In this document: piece after piece, positions 1 to 5,210 of the stretch
Numbering within the stretch: position 1 is the stretch's first letter
How the letters are laid out: each line of letters opens with the position of its first letter
Assembly: GCA_902803305.1 (NCBI GenBank)
Contig: CADCPL010000077.1
Coordinates: 1 to 5,210 of the forward strand
From: an uncultured Lachnospiraceae bacterium
GTDB taxonomy: Bacteria; Bacillota; Clostridia; Lachnospirales; Lachnospiraceae
Length of the DNA stretch: 5,210 bases
Reading direction: 5' to 3'
Notes under the pieces: model-generated
Seen by the model: only the letters and a program-made list of their open reading frames with translations
Told to the model about the DNA's origin: nothing
The model's database searches: none
Position numbers and translations under genes: made by a program

Positions 1-531
1 CTCATAGAATCGACGTTTGCATCGTCTCCCAACGTTAAGCGTGTTGTGATGCAGACTTACAAGAGACTTGAGGCATATTACAAAGGCGAAGAGATCGAAA
101 GGGATTCCAAGATGGTAGTCGGCGCAAAGGTATTGTGCGTTGCTGAGGAATACGACCGCATGACCGCGATAAGCAGTGAGGGCGAGCCGCAGTCGGAGCT
201 TGCGCAGATCAGGCGTATGATGGATAATCCGGAATACTTTGATCAGGCAGCGGTAAACGCACTTGTAGACAGCATCAACCTTCTCTCTAAGGGTGTCAGT
301 GTTGAACTTTCCACGGGAGAGAAGGCGCTTGTAATTGCTCCGAACGAAGAAAACATATTCCGTCCCATGGTGCTGTGTTTTTCGACTAACACCGTCATAG
401 ATCTTGCCATGACGGCACTGTACAACGATATCGAGATAGTCGATATCATGAAGACGTATGATAACAGATATGTGCTGAAGGACAGTTCGGATCAAAAGGA
501 AGGGTCCGCTCCTACGGTAAATGCCGATTGA
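1..531 (+). CDS. HD-domain (HD-GYP-like) phosphohydrolase, C-terminal part, 5' end outside window
   Basis: The reading frame is open from base 1 to the TGA at 529-531, so this is the last 176 codons of a longer gene. The GTG at 46 lies within the frame and need not be a start. The visible part matches the end of an HD-GYP-type domain. A segment reading VVGAKVLCVAEEYDRMTA (about residues 37-54) corresponds to the helix that in the family reads like ILAVADxYDAMT. It is followed by a helical stretch with YFDQAAVNALVDSI (family: FDPxVVxAL), then GVSVELSTGEKALVIAPN and RPMVL, matching the small beta-strand tail after HD-GYP domains. In the family these enzymes hydrolyse cyclic di-GMP or related phosphoesters; the HD and GYP motifs themselves are upstream and cannot be checked. 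Oddities: Glu replaces the expected Asp in the AD position (codon 145-147), and the usual RPYR segment is replaced by a Ser/Glu-rich one. It is probably not co-regulated with comM, since a promoter starts at its stop codon. Confidence 0.72.
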   Translation, partial: LIESTFASSPNVKRVVMQTYKRLEAYYKGEEIERDSKMVVGAKVLCVAEEYDRMTAISSEGEPQSELAQIRRMMDNPEYFDQAAVNALVDSINLLSKGVSVELSTGEKALVIAPNEENIFRPMVLCFSTNTVIDLAMTALYNDIEIVDIMKTYDNRYVLKDSSDQKEGSAPTVNAD

Positions 532-556
532 CCGACGGGTCAGGAAGGTTTATATT
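528..556 (+). promoter_or_regulatory. Probable sigma-A promoter of comM-dprA
   Basis: TTGACC at 528-533 (5 of 6 to TTGACA) and TATATT at 551-556 (5 of 6 to TATAAT) are separated by exactly 17 bases. The -35 box overlaps the stop codon of the upstream HD-domain gene. Transcription would begin near 562-564, giving a leader of about 100 bases before the comM ATG at 667. The assignment rests on consensus match and position only. Confidence 0.62.
529..542 (+). other. Short perfect inverted repeat over the comM -35 box
   Basis: TGACC (529-533) and GGTCA (538-542) are perfect complements around a GACG loop. The repeat begins with the TGA stop of the HD-domain gene and covers most of the -35 element. 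It could be an operator half-site pair, a weak transcription stop for the upstream gene (T-rich sequence follows from 549 but not immediately), or chance, since 5-base arms are short. Confidence 0.3.
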
Positions 557-575
557 TTATATACACTTTAGCTTT

Positions 576-626
576 TCAGTTCTTTTTTCAAACGCATCAG
601 TTTCATGATGCAGGTTTTCAAACTGA
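576..626 (+). promoter_or_regulatory. Inverted-repeat-rich 5' leader of comM with alternative hairpins
   Basis: Three pairings are visible between the promoter and the comM ribosome site. (A) GCATCA 594-599 with TGATGC 606-611, loop GTTTCA. (B) TCAGTTT 597-603 with AAACTGA 620-626, loop of 16. (C) TCAGTT 576-581 with AACTGA 621-626, which can enclose A. A and C are compatible, while B excludes both. The 9-base direct repeat TTTTCAAAC also occurs at 585-593 and 615-623, flanking hairpin A and spaced by 30 bases. None of these matches a riboswitch or T-box that I recognise, and no clear T-run follows the stems, so a protein-binding site or an RNA structure controlling comM translation are both possible. 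Confidence 0.4.
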
Positions 627-666
627 CAATTATATGATCGATCTATAGGAACAACGGAGGTTTTTT

Positions 667-2202
667 ATGTTTTGTTCTGTTTTTTCGGGTGGCGTTCGAG
701 GCATCGAAGGCTTTCCCGTTCACGTTGAAACCGATATATCAAACGGCATGCCCGGATTTGATATAGTCGGCTATGCCGGAAACGAAGTAAGAGAAGCCAA
801 GGACAGGGTCAGAACGGCGCTTCGAAACTGCGGGTACAGTCTTCCGGTTGCACATATCACTACAAATCTTTCGCCGGGAGATATAAGAAAGAGCGGGACC
901 GGATTCGATCTGCCGCTTGCACTTTCGGTCCTCATATGTATGAATGAGCTTCCCGCATCAGGCATGGAGGATATATTTGTTGCAGGAGAGCTGTCACTTT
1001 CAGGTCAGGTATGCGGGATAAAAGGCATACTTCCTATGGTCATGATGGCAAAGAAAAACGGCATAAGAAAATGTATCATTCCCATGCAGAATCTTCAGGA
1101 GGGATCCGTGATAGAAGGGGTGGAAATATACCCGGTATCATCGCTGAAAGAGGTGATCATGCATGTTCGCGGCAACGAAAAGATATCGCCGCAAAAGGGC
1201 GATCTGAAAGCTCTTCTGTCAATGGGAGGAGACTACGCCAATGATTTTTGCCGCATCAAAGGACAAAAACAGGCGAAGAGGGGAGCGGAGATCGCTGCGG
1301 CAGGTTTACATAATATTATAATGATAGGACCTCCGGGTGCCGGAAAAACACTCATTGCCAGGTCGATACCGTCCATAATGCCGCCTCTTTCGGAGGAGGA
1401 ATGTCTTGATGTATCGGCCGTATACAGTGTAAGGGGCATGCTTGATACCGGACCGCTCATAACAAGGCGCCCGTTTGTGTCCGCGCACAGTTCGTCTACC
1501 GACATATCGCTCGTCGGGGGCGGTGGTGTGCCCAAGCCCGGTGCCGTAAGCCTGGCTCACAGGGGAGTATTGTTTCTTGACGAGCTTCCGGAGTTTTCGA
1601 GAAAGGCACTTGAGGCCCTTCGACAGCCGCTCGAAGACGGGTGTGTGCACATAACGAGGAACAGAGACGTCTGCACTTTTCCGGCTGATTTTATGCTGGT
1701 GGCGGCAATGAACCCGTGCCCCTGCGGAAATTATCCGGATATGAACAGATGTACATGCTCCGATTCCGCAAGAACCAAGTATCTGTCGAAGATATCGGGC
1801 CCTTTCCTGGACAGGATGGACATATGCATAACTGCCGAAAAGGTGTCGCTGTTTGATATTCAGTCAAAAGAAGAGCCGGAGTGCTCGGAAAAGATAAGGC
1901 AGCGCGTCATGAGAGCGCATGAGATACAGAAAAAGAGATTTGAGGGGATGGGGATAACATTTAACTCGCAGATGGGAAACCGTGAGATCGAGAAGTTCTG
2001 TGCGCTTGGCCCGGCTGAAGAATCTCTTATAAAAGAGATCGCATCAAAGCGTGGGATGAGCGCCAGAACGTACTACAGGGTACTGAAGGTTGCCAGGACT
2101 ATCGCCGACCTGTCGGGACAATGCCATATTGATGAGGCTGCGCTCCTTGAGGCGGTAAGGTTTAAGGTGGCATTTGACGATTCCCGTATGGACGGAAAGT
2201 GA
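667..2202 (+). CDS. comM: ComM/YifB-family Mg-chelatase-like AAA+ ATPase
   Basis: 511 residues, the usual full length for the YifB/ComM family. The start is ATG 667, with GGAGG at 656-660 six bases upstream. Residues about 1-170 form the N-terminal ChlI-like domain (MPGFDIVGYAGNEVREAKDR, NLSPGDIRKSGTGFDLPLAL). The AAA+ core follows, with Walker A GPPGAGKT at 221-228 and Walker B VLFLDELPEF with acidic pair D305-E306. The family signature MNPCPCGNYPD starts at M348 and brings C351 and C353, joined by C362 and C364, a likely metal-binding cluster. SGPFLDRMD (about 377-385) carries the arginine R383 expected near the ATPase site. The Mg-chelatase C-terminal domain closes the protein (SARTYYRVLKVARTIADL). 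In Vibrio and Haemophilus ComM is a hexameric helicase promoting branch migration during natural transformation; the same role here is inferred. It is the first gene of a unit with dprA, 8 bases downstream. All ATPase motifs are intact. Confidence 0.95.
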   Translation: MFCSVFSGGVRGIEGFPVHVETDISNGMPGFDIVGYAGNEVREAKDRVRTALRNCGYSLPVAHITTNLSPGDIRKSGTGFDLPLALSVLICMNELPASGMEDIFVAGELSLSGQVCGIKGILPMVMMAKKNGIRKCIIPMQNLQEGSVIEGVEIYPVSSLKEVIMHVRGNEKISPQKGDLKALLSMGGDYANDFCRIKGQKQAKRGAEIAAAGLHNIIMIGPPGAGKTLIARSIPSIMPPLSEEECLDVSAVYSVRGMLDTGPLITRRPFVSAHSSSTDISLVGGGGVPKPGAVSLAHRGVLFLDELPEFSRKALEALRQPLEDGCVHITRNRDVCTFPADFMLVAAMNPCPCGNYPDMNRCTCSDSARTKYLSKISGPFLDRMDICITAEKVSLFDIQSKEEPECSEKIRQRVMRAHEIQKKRFEGMGITFNSQMGNREIEKFCALGPAEESLIKEIASKRGMSARTYYRVLKVARTIADLSGQCHIDEAALLEAVRFKVAFDDSRMDGK

Positions 2203-2206
2203 GGGG
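2201..2206 (+). promoter_or_regulatory. Ribosome binding site that sets the dprA start
   Basis: GAGGGG sits across the TGA stop of comM (2200-2202) and lies four bases before ATG 2211. The alternative in-frame GTG at 2199 has only a weak GGA upstream and would place this purine block inside the gene, so ATG 2211 is preferred. Placement over the comM stop suggests translational coupling. Confidence 0.6.
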
Positions 2207-2210
2207 AAAT

Positions 2211-3323
2211 ATGGATAACGAAATATATGATTACTGGGTTGCAACGCTACAGGACGGCTATCTGGGGAAATTGACCGAGCTGGTCACACAGGCGGGAGGG
2301 GCAAAAGCTTTTTATGAACTCTCGGTGGATCAGATGCGCAGGCTCGGTATGTCGCAAAGACTGGCAGACTATGTAGCGGACAGAAAAACAGATGAGGATC
2401 TGATCGAAAAAGAATACAGTATGCTCCGGGAGAAAAAGATACGTTATGTAAACCATACGGATGATGATTTTCCGTCAAGACTCAGGGATATTCCCTCGCC
2501 GCCGTATGGTCTGTTCGTAAAGGGAGATCTGCCGGAGGAGACAAGGCCTGCGGTTGCCGTTATCGGCTCGCGGGAGTGTTCGGAATACGGACGCGTAATG
2601 GCAGAGTATTTCGGCGGCAATCTTGCAAAGGAAGGCGTGGCGGTCATAAGCGGGATGGCATGGGGCATTGATGGGATCGCGCAGGCAGCCGCACTTGCGG
2701 CCGGAGGGAAGTCATACGGGATCCTGGGATGCGGGGTTGACATAACATATCCAGCCAAGAACATGGTGCTCTATAAGAAGCTGTGCAAAGACGGCAGCGG
2801 GCTCATAAGTGAATATGCACCCGGTACAGCTGCAGAAGCAAGGAGATTCCCACCAAGAAACAGACTGATATCGGGCTTGTGTGATGTGTTGATCGTAATC
2901 GAGGCAAGAGCAAAGAGCGGAACCCTGATAACTGTCGATATGGCGATAGATCAGGGAAGGACAGTCATGGTCGTGCCGGGGAGACTGACGGACAGTCTCA
3001 GCGCGGGGTGTATCAACCTGATGTATCAGGGAGCACTTCCCGCAACGAGCATTGAAACCGTGATGGAGCAGCTTGGTATGAAGTCCGGCAGGAAAAGATC
3101 GAAACGGGGGGATGTAGTGGCAGTTTCGAAAAACAAAAAAGAACTGCCGGAAGATATGCAGACGGTTGCATCGATGCTTACACTCGACCCGCGCGGTACC
3201 GATGAGATCGCATCGCTTTCCGGTCTGCCGGTTGAAACGGTGATGATCATCCTGTCAAAACTTGAGATGGAGGGCATTGCAAAAGAGATCTGGCCGGAAA
3301 GATTTGTACGGGGAGATATATAG
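2211..3323 (+). CDS. dprA: DNA-processing protein DprA (RecA loader)
   Basis: 370 residues from ATG 2211, a normal length for a three-part DprA. Residues about 1-65 are a helical SAM/HhH-like N-terminal region. The Rossmann-type DprA core follows: VIGSR with G119-S120-R121, SGMAWGID at 147-154, GCGVDITYP from 173, RRFPPRNRLISGL at 211-223, EARAKSGTLIT from 231, and GCINLMYQGALP from 266. These are the family's single-stranded-DNA-binding and dimer-forming motifs. The last ~55 residues form the winged-helix DprA C-terminal domain (TDEIASLSGLPVETVMIILSKLE), after a basic linker (SGRKRSKRGD). In transformable bacteria DprA binds incoming single strands, protects them and loads RecA in the cytoplasm; it is also widespread in species not known to transform. 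It follows comM by 8 bases, a common pairing, but the topA gene that often follows dprA in Clostridia is absent here. One oddity is Trp151 where many homologues carry Arg (SGxARGID). Confidence 0.95.
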   Translation: MDNEIYDYWVATLQDGYLGKLTELVTQAGGAKAFYELSVDQMRRLGMSQRLADYVADRKTDEDLIEKEYSMLREKKIRYVNHTDDDFPSRLRDIPSPPYGLFVKGDLPEETRPAVAVIGSRECSEYGRVMAEYFGGNLAKEGVAVISGMAWGIDGIAQAAALAAGGKSYGILGCGVDITYPAKNMVLYKKLCKDGSGLISEYAPGTAAEARRFPPRNRLISGLCDVLIVIEARAKSGTLITVDMAIDQGRTVMVVPGRLTDSLSAGCINLMYQGALPATSIETVMEQLGMKSGRKRSKRGDVVAVSKNKKELPEDMQTVASMLTLDPRGTDEIASLSGLPVETVMIILSKLEMEGIAKEIWPERFVRGDI

Positions 3324-3332
3324 CGGTATAAT
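3304..3332 (+). promoter_or_regulatory. Probable sigma-A promoter of the YbjQ-family gene
   Basis: A perfect TATAAT stands at 3327-3332, with TTGTAC at 3304-3309 (first three bases matching TTGACA) 17 bases upstream. The -35 box lies within the last codons of dprA, and the -10 box starts 4 bases after its stop. The start site would be near 3339, leaving a leader of about 30 bases. No terminator separates dprA from this gene, so read-through from comM-dprA is also likely. Confidence 0.5.
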
Positions 3333-3369
3333 AAATAATACAGTAAAGTAACGATAGGAGGGAGATCAA

Positions 3370-3681
3370 ATGCTTATAGTAACAACAGAAACGATCAACG
3401 GAAAGAACCTGGAAATGCTAGGCAGCGTAAAGGGCAGTACCATACAGACTGTCAATGCTTTCAAGGATATAGGTTCGGGGCTCAAGACGCTTGTTGGAGG
3501 TGAACTCGGAAACTATAACAAAATGATGGAAAAAGCAAGAGAAGTCGCTACAGAGCGGATGGTCGAGGAAGCAAATAAACTTGGCGCGGATGCCATTGTA
3601 TGCATGAGATACGCAACATCGGCCGTTATGCAGAGTGCCGCTGAGGTCATGGCATACGGAACAGCGGTCAAGTTTGTGTAG
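3370..3681 (+). CDS. YbjQ/UPF0145 family protein (putative heavy-metal-binding domain)
   Basis: 103 residues, the typical full length of this one-domain family. The start ATG 3370 has a strong AGGAGG at 3356-3361 with 8-base spacing. Family features: the N-terminal strand MLIVTTETINGK, then GSVKGSTIQTVNAFKDIGSGLKTLVGGELGNY, a long helix with MMEKAREVATERMVEEANKLGADAIVCMRY, and a final strand MAYGTAVKFV. Homologues form small ring-like oligomers. The heavy-metal label is a family name rather than a proven role: only one Cys (in DAIVCMRY) and no His or Cys cluster is seen here, so metal binding is not supported by this sequence. The protein is predicted to be cytoplasmic, with no signal peptide or membrane segment. 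It lies 46 bases after dprA, probably with its own promoter, and its 3' end overlaps the convergent acyltransferase gene by 14 bases. Confidence 0.88.
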   Translation: MLIVTTETINGKNLEMLGSVKGSTIQTVNAFKDIGSGLKTLVGGELGNYNKMMEKAREVATERMVEEANKLGADAIVCMRYATSAVMQSAAEVMAYGTAVKFV

Positions 3682-4948
3682 ATCGATCTGACCTTTTGTT
3701 TTCGGATCGTTTGTAGATCTCTTCGGTGGCAAGCCGCACCTTTGCGACGATGTCCCGCTTGTCGGGGAAGCAGTAGTAGAGGACGTTGTTGTCACCGATG
3801 CAGATCATGTCACCGATCTCGTACCAGTAGTAATCGCTGTAACAGCTGTAGCATTTGCGGGGCCCCTGGGTGTATGTAAGCTTCCCGTCGCAGCCTGTCA
3901 GAGTAAAGCCCGACGGATCGTGGTGAAGATGCCCACGTCCCACCATGTACAGAGCGTTGTAATCAACTATCATACCGATACTTACATCCGCATCGAGGCT
4001 GTAAGTTCCTTCGTTTATTTCAGCTCTTATGCATTCGCGCTCCCATGCATACCAATCCGGAATATGAGAAAATCGTGTATTGCCGGCTCGTGATATCAGA
4101 TTCCCGAATTCATCCATATCATAAAGAGCGCCGCAATTGTGGCAGACAAATGTTGTGCCCGAGCCTTCTGTTTCGCCTTCATTCATGCAGTGCGGGCATT
4201 TGTACAGGATCCGGTTCAAACCGTCTGCCCTGAACTTCTCTGTTATTCGTATATTGTTTTCCTTCTGCCACCTGAAATAATCAAATGAGAAAGCCTCATC
4301 CAGGATAGAGTCGATCTCCTCAATGGAAAGCGACTTTATCTCGTCGGGAGTAAACAGGCACTTCTTGGTTGCTGTGACCTTGACTTTCCTTTTCTGAAGG
4401 TTATTGTAAAGCGGATCTCTTGCGAAAGATCCGTATGTTGTGATCATGATGACAGGTACTCCGAGCGCTTTGAACAGAACGCCCATTTTGCGGGGAAGCG
4501 GGGTGGCTGTTCCGTCAAAAGAATAGCTTGCTTCCGGGTACATAAGGACGCTCGTACGGTTCGTTTTCAGCGCATATTTCAGATCGGAAATAAGCTTTAT
4601 GTCGGTGACGAACTTCCTGGTCGGAATGCATCCGAGGCTTCGCATCAGTTTTTCCTTACCTACAAGACCGTCTGATGTGCAGACGATATTATAGGGTTCT
4701 TTTATCATACGTGAAGCTATCTCGAGGTCCAGGAAACTTGAATGGTTCATGAGAATAAGCTTCGGACCGTCACTGATCCGTTCGGCATTTTCAACATTGT
4801 ATGTAAAATCAACCGCCTTAAGATCCGGGGCGGAAAGAAGCCTCATAAGAGCGCCGAGAGCCCGGTTTGGTTTCTTCGGACGGATATGTTCGGGGACCGG
4901 GATTAAGCAGACCTCATCATATGATCTTTTAACGGTTTTGATCTTCAT
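3668..4948 (-). CDS. PlsC-type 1-acylglycerol-3-phosphate acyltransferase with zinc ribbon and extra C-terminal domain
   Basis: 426 residues, much longer than a simple PlsC (about 200-250). The acyltransferase core spans about residues 55-200. It has the catalytic HX4D motif NHSSFLD (H69, D74), LGCIPTRK with R111 in the glycerol-phosphate-binding position, and YPEAS at 137-141 replacing the classic FPEGT. Family enzymes move a fatty acyl group onto lysophosphatidate at the membrane; which acceptor is used here is unknown. A zinc ribbon follows (C251, C254, C269, C272; CPHC and CHNC). The C-terminal region, about 285-412, is rich in aromatics (GRGHLHHDPSGF, CYSCYSDYYWYEIGD) and is not one I can name. 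The last ~14 residues are a charged tail with KRS repeats running into the YbjQ-family gene. No ATG, GTG or TTG lies between M1 and the in-frame stop upstream (5009-5011), so the start is firm. It overlaps the upstream gene as ATGA and has only a weak ribosome site, suggesting translational coupling. Confidence 0.85.
   Translation of the reverse strand: MKIKTVKRSYDEVCLIPVPEHIRPKKPNRALGALMRLLSAPDLKAVDFTYNVENAERISDGPKLILMNHSSFLDLEIASRMIKEPYNIVCTSDGLVGKEKLMRSLGCIPTRKFVTDIKLISDLKYALKTNRTSVLMYPEASYSFDGTATPLPRKMGVLFKALGVPVIMITTYGSFARDPLYNNLQKRKVKVTATKKCLFTPDEIKSLSIEEIDSILDEAFSFDYFRWQKENNIRITEKFRADGLNRILYKCPHCMNEGETEGSGTTFVCHNCGALYDMDEFGNLISRAGNTRFSHIPDWYAWERECIRAEINEGTYSLDADVSIGMIVDYNALYMVGRGHLHHDPSGFTLTGCDGKLTYTQGPRKCYSCYSDYYWYEIGDMICIGDNNVLYYCFPDKRDIVAKVRLATEEIYKRSENKRSDRSTQT
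3684..3715 (+). terminator. Weak candidate terminator hairpin after the YbjQ-family gene
   Basis: CGATCTGA (3684-3691) pairs with TCGGATCG (3702-3709) in an 8-pair stem with one G-T wobble and a 10-base loop, beginning 3 bases after the TAG stop and followed by TTTG from 3710. The T-run is short, so termination would be inefficient. In the other direction no T-run follows the stem. The whole element lies inside the 3' coding region of the convergent acyltransferase gene. Confidence 0.35.
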
Positions 4949-5210
4949 TTGATCACACTCATCTTCACATCCAGCGATCCTTCGTCCACAGTAAAGGAAT
5001 AATGGGGATTATTAAGATCATCAATAAAATACGGTGTATCATCTGTTTCCTCATCCATAAGGACTCTCTGCGGATCCTGGGCAAGAAGGGCAAGCTTCAG
5101 TTTATGTCCGGATCGCAGGGTATATACGGTGGGTTTAAGATATATATTGTAGCTGTAATAGGTGTCCTTTTTTATATCGGTTTTTTCCGTGTATTCGGAG
5201 GGGCTTTTAC
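4945..5210 (-). CDS. C-terminal end of a probable Xaa-Pro dipeptidyl-peptidase / CocE-NonD-type hydrolase, 5' end outside window
   Basis: On the minus strand a frame is open from the right edge for 87 codons and ends with the TGA at 4947-4945. It was found by translating that strand directly and has no start codon of its own in the window. The peptide reads as a beta-sandwich tail: YYSYNIYLKPTVYTLRSGHK, KLALLAQDP, then DDTPYFIDDLNNPHYSF and a last strand DVKMSVIK. This resembles the C-terminal domain of PepX/CocE serine hydrolases, where LxPxxYxLxxGHxL..L...D and a terminal YxID segment recur. The family cleaves X-Pro dipeptides from peptide N-termini (PepX) or acyl esters (CocE). The catalytic domain lies outside the window, so substrate and even activity cannot be judged. 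The stop overlaps the acyltransferase ATG by 4 bases (ATGA), so the two are almost certainly one transcript. Confidence 0.6.
   Translation of the reverse strand, partial: KSPSEYTEKTDIKKDTYYSYNIYLKPTVYTLRSGHKLKLALLAQDPQRVLMDEETDDTPYFIDDLNNPHYSFTVDEGSLDVKMSVIK

Noticed and set aside
46..51. GTG/ATG as the true start of the first gene
   Set aside because: The frame is open to base 1 and the upstream residues continue a helix typical of the HD domain, so the gene begins outside the window.
633..638. TATGAT as a second -10 box for comM
   Set aside because: No acceptable -35 box lies 15-19 bases upstream, and the promoter at 528-556 is clearly better.
636..643. GATCGATC palindrome before comM, similar to the one at 3681-3688
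   Set aside because: An 8-base palindrome of GATC repeats is expected by chance at this length and has no further symmetrical flank.
1306..1650. 114-codon open frame on the minus strand inside comM
   Set aside because: It lies wholly opposite the conserved AAA+ core, has no family resemblance and no convincing ribosome site; it is a shadow of comM.
2199..2201. GTG start for dprA four codons upstream
   Set aside because: Weak ribosome site, and the GAGGGG block is better placed for ATG 2211.
3324..3369. Terminator between dprA and the YbjQ-family gene
   Set aside because: The 46 bases contain a -10 box and a ribosome site but no stem followed by a T-run.
3418..3795. 125-codon minus-strand frame across the YbjQ-family gene and the acyltransferase end
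   Set aside because: It overlaps two well-supported genes, is rich in Ser/Thr/Cys in a non-protein-like way and resembles no family.

Overview
The window looks like chromosomal DNA from an anaerobic Firmicute, most likely a Clostridia member of the Lachnospiraceae type. The reasons are strong AGGAGG-like ribosome sites, sigma-A-type promoters, frequent ATA and AGA/AGG codons in moderate-GC DNA, the comM-dprA gene pair, and the style of the HD-domain and acyltransferase proteins. This placement is inferred from sequence style; no marker gene fixes it. There is no RNA gene, CRISPR array, insertion sequence or prophage gene, and the window is densely coding with no gene-free gap over about 135 bases.

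Layout, left to right. (1) The 3' end of a plus-strand gene for an HD-domain/HD-GYP-like phosphohydrolase, open at the left edge. (2) A 135-base intergenic region with a good promoter overlapping the previous stop codon and a roughly 100-base leader rich in inverted repeats. (3) A plus-strand pair: comM (YifB-type Mg-chelatase-like AAA+ ATPase), followed after 8 bases by dprA (RecA loader for incoming single-stranded DNA). (4) A small YbjQ/UPF0145-family gene 46 bases after dprA, with its own promoter inside the dprA 3' end. (5) Converging on it from the minus strand, a PlsC-type acyltransferase carrying a zinc ribbon and an extra C-terminal domain; the two 3' ends overlap by 14 bases. (6) At the right edge, the 3' end of another minus-strand gene, probably the C-terminal beta-sandwich of an Xaa-Pro dipeptidyl-peptidase/CocE-NonD-type hydrolase. 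Its stop overlaps the acyltransferase start as ATGA.

Functionally, comM and dprA form a DNA-uptake/recombination module: DprA protects incoming single strands and loads RecA, and ComM-family ATPases drive branch migration of the recombination intermediate (shown in Gram-negative transformers). The minus-strand pair is a separate, probably translationally coupled unit, with membrane lipid acylation as the likely role of the acyltransferase. The HD-domain gene is unrelated in function to comM-dprA and is separated from it by a promoter.

No wholly new system is evident. The points worth a second look are the structured comM leader with mutually exclusive hairpins, the acyltransferase-zinc ribbon-extra domain architecture, the overlapping convergent 3' ends with a hairpin inside coding sequence, and residue changes in the HD and DprA motifs.
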